Assembly (NCBI GenBank): GCA_003158355.1 | Contig: PMIV01000250.1 | Location: 5,782-14,422 of the forward strand | DNA length: 8,641 nt | Direction: 5' to 3' | Source of the DNA: Anaerolineaceae bacterium | GTDB lineage: Bacteria > Chloroflexota > Anaerolineae > Anaerolineales > Anaerolineaceae | Shown here: one piece after another, positions 1 to 6,247 of the stretch | Position numbering within the stretch: position 1 is the first letter of the stretch | Layout of the letters: each line of letters starts with the position of its first letter | The notes under the pieces: model-generated | What the model was told of the DNA's origin: nothing | The model's database searches: none | Seen by the model: the letters and a program-made list of their open reading frames with translations, nothing else | Program-made: the position numbers and the translations under genes

Positions 1-50
1 AGCGGCACCCTGGTCTCTGAGACGAGGTACTTGCCCTTTGGAGAGACTCG
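1..50 (+). repeat. Rhs core direct repeat, copy 1
   Basis: These 50 bases encode the SGTLVSETRYLPFGETR part of the Rhs core. They recur at 1438-1487 with one mismatch (A at 7, G at 1444). Homology ends abruptly after position 50; its left extent cannot be seen because the window begins here. Confidence 0.95.
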
Positions 51-171
51 TACAGACGTGGGTTTGGTCACCCAGACCCTCAAAAGTGCGAGGGCGGGCC
101 GATTTTGGCTATACTTTCCAGCGCAGCCTGACGGATACCGGACTGATGGATTACAAAGCGCGCATGTATGA
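1..171 (+). pseudogene. 3' end of Rhs core in its original frame (frameshifted)
   Basis: Read from base 1, this frame gives the end of a typical Rhs repeat-associated core: SGTLVSETRYLPFGETRTDVG, then VTQT. It then loses the family pattern and stops at TGA 169-171. The core continues (DFGYTFQRS onward) in the frame one base later. The two halves join cleanly if about 22 bases between roughly 79 and 101 (a GC-rich stretch containing TGCGAGGGCGGGC) are removed, so a short insertion appears to have broken the gene. The bulk of the Rhs protein lies left of the window. A sequencing or assembly artefact is possible, though a 22-base insertion is not a usual base-calling error. Confidence 0.65.
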
Positions 172-748
172 TCCTACCATTGGCCGTTTTGTCCAGCCGG
201 ACACGTTGGTTCCTTCTCCAAGCAGTTCACAGGCTCTGAACCGGTATGCGTATGTCAACAATAATCCGGTCAAGTATACAGACCCAAGTGGACACCGTTT
301 TACTGACGTAATGGATCCCGTTGAGAGAAAAATCATTACACAAAAGTATCGGACGACGGCCGTGGCAATATCTGCTCCGTCATCTGGGAGCCAAAACTCT
401 ACTACATCTCAAGGGACACAAGCTGTAAACGGTGACAATGGCATTGAAAAAGAATTAAAAGACAATAACGGAAATAGCGATAATGAAAGTAATAAAAGGG
501 ATGATGTATGTGCGATAGAAGAGCCTTTCACCTTTTTATATAAAAGCGTTGATACACTATCAACTAATTTAATGGGTATTTATTTATCATATTATTCATT
601 TACAGCACCACCTTATTCATTGATAATTCTTATAGTTGCTATACCAATGGATTATTTAGCGATTTATGAAGATAAGCTTTATTATCAGGAGTTAACTAAG
701 CCATGTGACGAATTGGATACAAAAATGCTTTGGCCTCTGAATAAATAA
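38..748 (+). CDS. Rhs core C-terminus plus variable C-terminal tip (broken from its upstream core)
   Basis: Residues 22-85 of this open frame carry the conserved end of the Rhs core: DFGYTFQRS, LMDYKARMYDP, GRFVQPDT, LNRYAYVNNNP and the terminal DPSG (82-85), which ends near base 292. Everything after is a tip of about 150 residues with no family I recognise. It has a Ser/Thr/Asn/Gly-rich linker (about 111-153), two cysteines (158, 223) and a hydrophobic stretch (about 176-208) containing PPYSLIILIVAIP. In Rhs proteins the sequence after DPxG is the exchangeable toxic tip, so a toxin role is inferred from position only. The first codon is TTG inside the core without a ribosome site, so this frame is probably not translated alone. 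Base composition falls sharply after the core, as expected for a transferred tip. Confidence 0.7.
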   Translation: MERLVQTWVWSPRPSKVRGRADFGYTFQRSLTDTGLMDYKARMYDPTIGRFVQPDTLVPSPSSSQALNRYAYVNNNPVKYTDPSGHRFTDVMDPVERKIITQKYRTTAVAISAPSSGSQNSTTSQGTQAVNGDNGIEKELKDNNGNSDNESNKRDDVCAIEEPFTFLYKSVDTLSTNLMGIYLSYYSFTAPPYSLIILIVAIPMDYLAIYEDKLYYQELTKPCDELDTKMLWPLNK

Positions 749-777
749 ATCTGAAATTTGTTTCATATTATAATATT

Positions 778-782
778 AGGAG
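778..782 (+). promoter_or_regulatory. Ribosome binding site deciding the start at 788
   Basis: AGGAG lies five bases before ATG 788. It supports 788 rather than the upstream in-frame TTG at 758, which has no such site. Confidence 0.75.
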
Positions 783-787
783 TAATC

Positions 788-1084
788 ATGGATATTCTAA
801 TTCTGGCCTTAACACTTGTTTTCATTGTTATTGCGGGAGTTTCGGTTTTCTTGATAAAAAAAGGTATTCTAAATGTTAATAAAGTGGCAATAATTACCGC
901 TGCATATTTCAATTTAGTACTTTATATCATTTTCTTTTTAGAAAGTTTGTCGTTTACAAGCATTCAGCAAATTCCACATCCTGTTTGGATATTTCTTTTT
1001 TCTTACACTGTTATTATATGGATTGTAATATATCCATTCACGAAATGGGCATTAAATGATATGTTCGGTAAAAAATTAAAGTGA
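788..1084 (+). CDS. Small three-helix membrane protein, candidate Rhs immunity protein
   Basis: A 98-residue protein with its own ribosome site, starting 39 bases after the Rhs tip stops. It has three hydrophobic helices: about residues 2-23 (LILALTLVFIVIAGVSVFLI), about 33-53 (IITAAYFNLVLYIIFFL) and about 66-88 (containing WIFLFSYTVIIWIVIY). A short basic tail ends in GKKLK. I do not recognise a family. Immediate placement behind an Rhs tip, with the same low GC (about 29% in 781-1020), is the standard place for the cognate immunity gene. An integral membrane protein would suit a membrane-acting tip, which also has a long hydrophobic stretch. That role is inference from position; it could equally be an unrelated passenger gene. 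Confidence 0.7.
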   Translation: MDILILALTLVFIVIAGVSVFLIKKGILNVNKVAIITAAYFNLVLYIIFFLESLSFTSIQQIPHPVWIFLFSYTVIIWIVIYPFTKWALNDMFGKKLK

Positions 1085-1209
1085 TCAAATAGTAACTAGA
1101 AAGTTCCTAAGGTGTTTCACAATTATAAAGCTAATAAAAATTCAAAAAAATTATTTCTGTTTTTTGAATATTTCTATTCTCATAAACACCTGCCGCAAGG
1201 GAGGTTAAG

Positions 1210-1548
1210 TCATTAACATCACTAAACTCAACCTACAATTACGCCGGCGGTAGCTACGAGGTTCAGACTGACGGAACCACCCAGACTGTGCGGCAATACT
1301 ACGCCGTTGCCAGTCTGACCGTGGCCATGCGCGAAGGGACGCCCTTCAGTTACTTTCTGACTGACAACTTGGGGTTGCGGTCTGTGCACACCCGAGCGAT
1401 TTCTGCGAGAGGTGCGGTGGTGGTCGTGGCCGACTCGAGCGGCGCCCTGGTCTCTGAGACGAGGTACTTGCCCTTTGGAGAGACTCGCATTGCTGATCGA
1501 TATCCTCATTCCCATTTTCCTTTTCAAAACGAAATAAAGAAATCTTGA
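1210..1548 (+). pseudogene. Orphan Rhs core fragment
   Basis: An open frame from 1186 carries Rhs core sequence from about 1220 to 1487: YNYAGGSYEVQTDG, TVRQYYAVASLTVAMREG, YFLTDNLG, then VVVADSSGALVSETRYLPFGETR. It has no start with a ribosome site; the first plausible codon is GTG 1288, inside the core. Between LTDNLG and VVVADSSG, where Rhs cores usually read something like STS, there are about 14 extra residues (LRSVHTRAISARGA), encoded by a GC-rich insert that keeps the frame. After GETR the family pattern stops, and about 20 unrelated residues (IADRYPHSHFPFQNEIKKS) lead to TGA at 1546-1548. It is best read as a displaced core fragment left by tip exchange or duplication. Confidence 0.8.
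1438..1487 (+). repeat. Rhs core direct repeat, copy 2
   Basis: Matches 1-50 at 49 of 50 positions and diverges immediately after GAGACTCG at 1487. Together the copies bracket the variable tip and the small membrane protein. Recombination between them would delete about 1437 bases and attach the short 1488-1548 tail to the upstream Rhs gene. Confidence 0.95.
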
Positions 1549-1743
1549 ATTTCCATCACGTGTTCATAACTCCGGGGTGGCCAATTTATCTCAAAGTAAT
1601 AGGTTAAGCATGGACTTTTTCCTACGTTTTCCCTATTCGTGGAGGTATTGTATATAAATAAAAAACTGATCCTTTTTTATTTGCCAAAGATGTGCTCTGC
1701 CTGTGCACCTTAAAGCATTCAATTCCGTATAGTATATTGTCAC

Positions 1744-1749
1744 AGGAGG
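1744..1749 (+). promoter_or_regulatory. Ribosome binding site of the flavodoxin-like gene
   Basis: A perfect AGGAGG five bases before ATG 1755. It fixes the start there and excludes the longer frame from 1692. Confidence 0.85.
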
Positions 1750-1754
1750 ACACG

Positions 1755-2225
1755 ATGAAAGCAATCATTTTATTTGATTCTTATTTTGGCAACACTGAAA
1801 AAGTGGCTCATGCCATTGCAGACAGCCTGGCAGGAAAAGCAGAAGTTCAAGTACTGCGAGTGAACGAAGTCAAAACGGCACAACTGGAAGGCATTCAACT
1901 GCTGGTCGTTGGTTCTCCCACGCGGGGATTCCGGCCCAGCGAAGCTACCCTCGCCTTTTTCAACAACCTGCCCACCGGTAGTTTGACGGGCATCCATGCG
2001 GCCGCTTTTGATACCCGTATCGACCCGGCAGGCGTCACTTTAAAAATGCTGAAATTCTTGATGAAATCTTTTGGCTATGCCGATAAAGCCATTGTCAACG
2101 AACTGCAAAAGAAAGGCGCCAGCCTGGTTTCCATTGGGCAGGGATTCATTGTCAAAGACAGCGAAGGTCCGCTTAAAGAAGGTGAACTGGGTCGAGCTGC
2201 GGAATGGGCCAAAACGTTGTTGTAA
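1755..2225 (+). CDS. Flavodoxin-like FMN-binding protein
   Basis: A 156-residue protein of single flavodoxin-domain size. It begins with beta-strand KAIILF, followed by the FMN phosphate loop DSYFGNTEKVA (8-18). The second flavin loop GSPTRGFRPS (53-62) follows strand IQLLVV, and AFDTRID (84-90) sits where the third FMN-contacting loop lies. The C-terminus LVSIGQGFIVKD then EGPLKEGEL is typical of stand-alone flavodoxin-family electron carriers or small FMN reductases. It is expected to be cytoplasmic and to bind FMN non-covalently; its redox partner cannot be told. It stands alone: Rhs remnants lie upstream and a convergent nuclease-like gene starts 81 bases downstream. No convincing promoter was found, only TATAGT/TATATT near 1728-1738 with no matching -35. 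Confidence 0.88.
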   Translation: MKAIILFDSYFGNTEKVAHAIADSLAGKAEVQVLRVNEVKTAQLEGIQLLVVGSPTRGFRPSEATLAFFNNLPTGSLTGIHAAAFDTRIDPAGVTLKMLKFLMKSFGYADKAIVNELQKKGASLVSIGQGFIVKDSEGPLKEGELGRAAEWAKTLL

Positions 2226-2306
2226 ATGATCAAGGATATTTTACATTCCCAAAGGGAAGCAGGGATTCTCGAAAAGTAATTTTTTCTACCACCCATGCTC
2301 ACGGGC

Positions 2307-2963
2307 TTAGGCGCGGTACTTGCAGAACGGACATTTTTCAGCGGGCGGAGGCGGTTCGGGCAGGCTCAAGACCTGCATGACCCGGTTGAGAAAACTCAGG
2401 AAGCCACTTTCGTCCCGAGGCACTTCGAGCCAGGTGACATCACCCACGTAGCGAATGCGGCCGCGTTCATCGCGGTCGATATCGATGGGCTCGACGCATA
2501 AAAGTCCCAGCCGGGAGATGGGTGCCAGTGCCAGCTTGCCGGGAGCGGGATGCTCCAGAGCGTAAGCATAGGCCCGCAATTGCCGCCCGTAGAACTCAAT
2601 ATGCTGCGGATTAGGCTGCGAGGTCTTGAAGTCGATGACGGCATAGGTTCCATCATCAAACTGTAAAACTGAATCAAAGATTCCGCGAATGAAACAGGAC
2701 TTCGCTCCATCGGCAAATCGGATCGGTGTGGATTCCACCCACTTGCCGCCCAGCAGCACTTTTCCGGGCGGTAAATGAGGCAAGATCTCAGCCGTAGTCT
2801 TATCCGCAAACAACTTTTTCATTAACAGGTCAATATTGCCAAAGATGCTCGGGAAGGGCACCGGCGGGCGGTTGATGCCAAGGGCTACTTTGAGGTAGAA
2901 ACAACGCGGACATTCGTCCCATAAAAAAGTCAAATCAGAGGGACTGAGTTTAAAATCAGCCAT
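2307..2963 (-). CDS. PD-(D/E)XK nuclease superfamily protein with two CxxC motifs
   Basis: A 218-residue protein with the RecB/Cas4-type nuclease fold. The N-terminus LSPSDLTFLWDECPRCFYL (6-24) is the usual opening helix. The active-site residues are visible as GIFD (D97), DFK (D111, K113) and the helix motif QLRAYAYALE (Q128, Y132). CPRC at 18-21 and CPFC at 211-214 resemble the split cysteine sets that hold an iron-sulfur cluster in Cas4 and AddB, but with a 2+2 rather than 1+3 spacing. The start at 2963 is chosen because GGAGGA (2971-2976) sits seven bases upstream; that site overlaps the earlier ATG at 2978. A role in DNA end processing is likely from the family. There is no cas or helicase gene nearby to fix it. 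Confidence 0.8.
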   Translation of the reverse strand: MADFKLSPSDLTFLWDECPRCFYLKVALGINRPPVPFPSIFGNIDLLMKKLFADKTTAEILPHLPPGKVLLGGKWVESTPIRFADGAKSCFIRGIFDSVLQFDDGTYAVIDFKTSQPNPQHIEFYGRQLRAYAYALEHPAPGKLALAPISRLGLLCVEPIDIDRDERGRIRYVGDVTWLEVPRDESGFLSFLNRVMQVLSLPEPPPPAEKCPFCKYRA

Positions 2964-2970
2964 TTTATTT

Positions 2971-2976
2971 TCCTCC
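2971..2976 (-). promoter_or_regulatory. Ribosome binding site deciding the nuclease start
   Basis: GGAGGA on the minus strand, seven bases before ATG 2963. It lies inside codons of the longer alternative starting at 2978, making that start unlikely. Confidence 0.75.
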
Positions 2977-3137
2977 ATTGTCTGAGTGGGTCACGATCTA
3001 TCTGATTACCACTTGATTACCTGTACATATTATCAGAAATACAGTCCATTTAACAGGTCAAAATCATATTTATTTTATGGGTAAAATTTGCTTCGGCAGC
3101 CAGGGAAATGATAAAGAGGACAGGGATGAAAGTCTTA

Positions 3138-3175
3138 ACTTAAGAACCTCCTGGGTAGCCAGGAGGTTCTTAAGT
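3138..3175 (-). terminator. Perfect 17-bp hairpin ending the ECF operon
   Basis: Arms 3138-3154 and 3159-3175 are exact reverse complements around a four-base loop. The hairpin lies six bases past the stop of the EcfT-type gene. The downstream minus-strand sequence (TAAGACTTTCATCC) has only a weak T run, so it may be an imperfect intrinsic terminator or an mRNA 3'-end protecting stem. Confidence 0.75.
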
Positions 3176-3180
3176 GGTTA

Positions 3181-4044
3181 TTAGTGAATGAAGAAGGCCG
3201 GTACCCAGAATCCGCCGATATGAAAAACATACAGGGAGAATATTCCCACCAGCAGCATGGCGATTCCCAGGCTGATGAGAACATAATCCTGCCAGTGGTA
3301 ATTCAGTTGGTATAGCCAGGTTCGCGGGCGCTGACCAAAACAGCGGAGATCCATGGCGTCGGTGATGTCTTCGCCCATCATGATGGAGTTCATCGTTACT
3401 GGTACGATTAATGGGGCCACGCGCACGATCTGTTTGAAGATGTTGCCTTTGACTCGCTCAATTTCATAGCCACGGGCGCGCTGCGCGTCAAAGGTGGTGG
3501 TGAAATCGCGCGCCAGCGTGGGCACATAGCGAAAAGCCAATTCCATCGAGTACGCAAATGAATCCGGCAGCCCCAGACCCCGGAAGGTCACGCCGTACTG
3601 GCGCGGATCCATCGTGTAGGGAATAATGAGGAAGATGGCTGAGATGCTGCTGATGCGCATAATCTGGCAGATGGCAAACCACAGCCGCTCCCAGGTAAGA
3701 TCAAAGGGGATCTTCCAGCCTAAAAGGAACAAACCGGCCGGCCAAACCAGATGTCCGCCTTTAGGTACAACACCACCGGCACCACCGCCTGTAATAATGG
3801 TATTGACCACGATCATCATGAACAGGATGAAACCAATCAACAGCCAGCCCCGTCTGGTTTCCTTCCATTTCGCCTTTGAAGAAAAATACCAAGCAAAGGC
3901 AAGCACGAAGAAGAATAACAAGAAACGGGCATCCCAGAACATGGTAACCGCGAACAGGAAAGCCAGAGAAAAGATCCAGCGTGCACGTGGATCGAATTTT
4001 TCCATTAAACCATTACGAACGCGATAGTGCCATGTGACAAGCAT
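3181..4044 (-). CDS. ecfT: ECF transporter transmembrane (T) component, EcfT/CbiQ family
   Basis: A 287-residue membrane protein with hydrophobic segments near 22-54, 66-83, 120-143 and 258-285, and a glycine-rich loop (GGGAGG, 86-91). The cytoplasmic coupling region carries the family's first Ala-Arg-Gly motif (ARG 190-192, within FDAQRARGYE) and a second, degenerate one, MDLRCFG (231-237), with Cys where Gly is usual. In ECF importers these two short helices dock onto the paired ATPases while the rest binds the S component. It is the last gene of the operon, 8 bases after the S component. No clear Shine-Dalgarno is seen before it, suggesting coupled translation. A hairpin follows the stop. 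Confidence 0.9.
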   Translation of the reverse strand: MLVTWHYRVRNGLMEKFDPRARWIFSLAFLFAVTMFWDARFLLFFFVLAFAWYFSSKAKWKETRRGWLLIGFILFMMIVVNTIITGGGAGGVVPKGGHLVWPAGLFLLGWKIPFDLTWERLWFAICQIMRISSISAIFLIIPYTMDPRQYGVTFRGLGLPDSFAYSMELAFRYVPTLARDFTTTFDAQRARGYEIERVKGNIFKQIVRVAPLIVPVTMNSIMMGEDITDAMDLRCFGQRPRTWLYQLNYHWQDYVLISLGIAMLLVGIFSLYVFHIGGFWVPAFFIH

Positions 4045-4052
4045 AATTCAGA

Positions 4053-4598
4053 TTACCGTCCGGATCTTTTGTTGACAGCAGCATATGCTATCATCAAGAT
4101 CGGTAAAAGTATCAATCCCCAGATGGCATCGGTGATGGCAGAGGGAAGAAAATTGCCGAAGATGACGGTCTTAATATCTGCCCCTGAAACCCACATTTCG
4201 GAAATGGAAGCCAACGCCATGCCAACAACAACTCCGATTACCCCAAAAATTTCGGCTAAAACGATCTCTTTGCCAGATTTGTAGGTAACTATTCTCAGGA
4301 AGATCAAACCGGAGATCAGACCGATGAGACCATTGCCAAGGTCCCACCAGAACCATAAACCATATCCGGAGAGCAGATCGCTGATGATGTTACCCAAAAA
4401 GCCGGAAATAAAACCAACGATGGGGCCAAAGACAACGCCGAAGAACATGGGAATAACAATTGCCGGTCGAATGGAAACATTCCCCGCCGAGGGCAACTGG
4501 AGCAAGTTGGTGGCCAGGCCCAGGATACCATACAAGGCAGCGCCGATGGCTGCATAGACAACCTCTTTCGTTCCAAACTTCCATAATTTCTTTTGCAT
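4053..4598 (-). CDS. ECF transporter substrate-binding (S) component, substrate unknown
   Basis: A very hydrophobic 181-residue protein with about six helices (about 12-35, 45-60, 62-77, 86-103, 112-132, 145-172). This is the size and topology of S components. Helix 1 contains YAAIGAALYG with overlapping AxxxA spacing (A16/A20, A17/A21), the motif S components use to contact EcfT. Between helices lie charged or aromatic groups that may line the ligand site: SAGNVSIRP (37-45), GNIISD (69-74), WFWWDLGN (82-89) and SEMW (133-136). It is flanked by its ATPase and T partner. The neighbouring SAM-cleaving enzyme suggests a ligand tied to methionine, SAM or adenosine metabolism, as in predicted methionine-linked Mts-type ECF systems (from memory). 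Folate, thiamine-precursor or other vitamin ligands remain possible. Confidence 0.85.
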   Translation of the reverse strand: MQKKLWKFGTKEVVYAAIGAALYGILGLATNLLQLPSAGNVSIRPAIVIPMFFGVVFGPIVGFISGFLGNIISDLLSGYGLWFWWDLGNGLIGLISGLIFLRIVTYKSGKEIVLAEIFGVIGVVVGMALASISEMWVSGADIKTVIFGNFLPSAITDAIWGLILLPILMIAYAAVNKRSGR

Positions 4599-4603
4599 TT
4601 TTT

Positions 4604-4609
4604 CCTCCT
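4604..4609 (-). promoter_or_regulatory. Ribosome binding site of the S component
   Basis: AGGAGG on the minus strand, five bases before ATG 4598, in the 35-base gap after the ATPase gene. It indicates independent strong initiation for the S component within the operon. Confidence 0.8.
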
Positions 4610-4633
4610 CAGGATAAAAATTTGCTTATTATA

Positions 4634-6247
4634 TTAACTCTGGAGGTGAGCCAGAGTTTCTGCCCGATAAAATTTGCCTGTTCTGGGTAAATATTCCATA
4701 TTTAATTTTAGCAGCGAAGTCGGTAAAACGCGACACGAACGCAGCAATTTTTCATCTTTTAAGACCTCTTGCGGAGTACCGTCGGCCACCAGTTCGCCGC
4801 CGTAAACCAATAAAATCCGCGTGGCATAGATCACGGCCAGGTCTACATCATGGGTGATGAAGATGATCGAATCAAACCCGGGCATCTGCAAAATGGCGTC
4901 CATAAAAGCCTGATAGTTCCAGTAATCCTGCCCGGCAGTGGGTTCGTCCATCATCAAAATACGCGAGCGCATGGCCAAAATGGCGGCGATACTGATGCGT
5001 TTTTGCTGCCCGAACGAAAGCGCCAGCGGCGGCATATCCAGTTCACTTTTGAGGTTAACTGTCTCGATGGCCCAATCAATATTCTTTTGAATCTCTTCCG
5101 GTGAATATCCCAAATTCGTCGGGCCAAAAGCAAGTTCCTGTTTCACTGTTGGCGCAAAAAGCATTTGCGAAGGACTTTGAAAAACATAACCCACGGTGTG
5201 AGCGGATTGGGCAACCGTGGTCTTGCGGGTGTCGAGGCCTTCGATCAATACCCTGCCCCGGGTGGGTTTGAGCAGCCCCAGCGCATGTTTGACCATGGTG
5301 GTCTTGCCAGAACCATTGTGCCCCAGAACGGCAATGACGTCCCCGGAATGAACTTCAAAATTAATACCTTTGAGTACTTCGGGGCTGTCTTCATTATAAG
5401 AAAAATGCACATCTTCAAATTGAATGAGTGGAGTTTTATCTTCTTTGGGTAATACCACCGGATTAAAAACAGGGGCAGGGTCTTTGCGGGCGCGTTCCAT
5501 CACAACCGTTGCCGGCAGTTTAATGCGGTGATAATCCACCACGTCCATCAATCCCTTGCTGTCACCCAGGTAGGCGCATTTGCCTTCATCCATATACATG
5601 ACCAGTTCCGGGTGAATGGAGAGAACATCTTCCACCCGATGTTCCACGATCATCACGGCAATGCCCTCATCCGCCAACTGGCGGAAGGCGTCAAGAGCCT
5701 CATGGGCCGAAGCCGGGTCGAGGCTGGCCAGGGGTTCATCTAGCAGCAAGATCCTGGGTTCCATTGCCAGCACGCCTGCCAGGGCGATTTTTTGTTTTTC
5801 TCCGCCCGAAGTGCCAAAAGTTTCACGGTCGCGCAGGTAAAGGATGTTCAACCGCTGCAGAGCCTTCTCGGCACGCGGCACAATCTCTTCGCGCGAAATT
5901 CCCAGGCTTTCCAGGCCAAAAGCCACCTCATTGAGCACATAACTGCCCAGAATTTGCCTTTCGGGGTCTTGCAGAACGGTGCCCACAGTCTGTGAGATCT
6001 CAGCCATTTCCATCTCAGTGATCGATTTTCCGAACATGCGAATACTGCCGCTCATCTCGCCGGTATATGTGTTTGGGATGAGCCCATTGATACAGCGCAT
6101 TAACGTGGTCTTGCCGCAGCCACTGGAGCCAGCGATGAGCATCACCTGGCCCGGCTGCAGCGAAAAACTAACTCCATCGAGCGCCAGTTCAGAACGCCGT
6201 CGGTATTTAAACGAAAGGTTTTCAACGATTAACGGCAGATCGGTCAT
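4634..6247 (-). CDS. Fused double ABC ATPase of an ECF transporter (EcfA-EcfA' tandem)
   Basis: A 537-residue protein holding two complete ABC ATPase domains. Domain 1 has Walker A GSSGCGKT (40-47), Q-loop Q93, signature TSGGE (146-150), Walker B ILLLDEP (166-172) and H-loop H203. Domain 2 has Walker A GHNGSGKT (309-316), Q357, signature LSFGQ (410-414), Walker B ILMMDEP (430-436) and H466. A linker near 240-272 joins them. This is the duplicated-ATPase form used by some dedicated ECF systems, such as YkoD-like ones, rather than two separate EcfA proteins. It energises the S and T components encoded just downstream. Its ATG overlaps the stop of the DUF62 gene (ATGA, 6244-6247), so the two are probably translationally coupled. 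The second signature has Phe at a usual Gly. Confidence 0.95.
   Translation of the reverse strand: MTDLPLIVENLSFKYRRRSELALDGVSFSLQPGQVMLIAGSSGCGKTTLMRCINGLIPNTYTGEMSGSIRMFGKSITEMEMAEISQTVGTVLQDPERQILGSYVLNEVAFGLESLGISREEIVPRAEKALQRLNILYLRDRETFGTSGGEKQKIALAGVLAMEPRILLLDEPLASLDPASAHEALDAFRQLADEGIAVMIVEHRVEDVLSIHPELVMYMDEGKCAYLGDSKGLMDVVDYHRIKLPATVVMERARKDPAPVFNPVVLPKEDKTPLIQFEDVHFSYNEDSPEVLKGINFEVHSGDVIAVLGHNGSGKTTMVKHALGLLKPTRGRVLIEGLDTRKTTVAQSAHTVGYVFQSPSQMLFAPTVKQELAFGPTNLGYSPEEIQKNIDWAIETVNLKSELDMPPLALSFGQQKRISIAAILAMRSRILMMDEPTAGQDYWNYQAFMDAILQMPGFDSIIFITHDVDLAVIYATRILLVYGGELVADGTPQEVLKDEKLLRSCRVLPTSLLKLNMEYLPRTGKFYRAETLAHLQS

Noticed and set aside
758..787. TTG start at 758 for the small membrane protein
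   Set aside because: It has no ribosome site, whereas ATG 788 has AGGAG at proper spacing.
1085..1209. Mobile-element ends around the Rhs tip
   Set aside because: No inverted terminal repeats, target duplications or transposase codons were seen; the only repeat is Rhs coding sequence.
1228..1527. Minus-strand reading frame opposite the Rhs fragment
   Set aside because: It lies entirely opposite clear Rhs core codons, with no ribosome site or family features.
1692..1754. Longer N-terminus for the flavodoxin-like protein starting at 1692
   Set aside because: The extra 21 residues are not flavodoxin-like, and a perfect AGGAGG precedes ATG 1755.
2241..2300. Terminator between the flavodoxin-like and nuclease genes
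   Set aside because: The only hairpin (TTCCC-AAA-GGGAA, 2246-2258) is short, and the T run lies about 20 bases further on.
3626..4027. Plus-strand reading frame opposite the EcfT-type gene
   Set aside because: It is a shadow of well-supported membrane-protein codons, with an unusual composition and no recognisable motifs.
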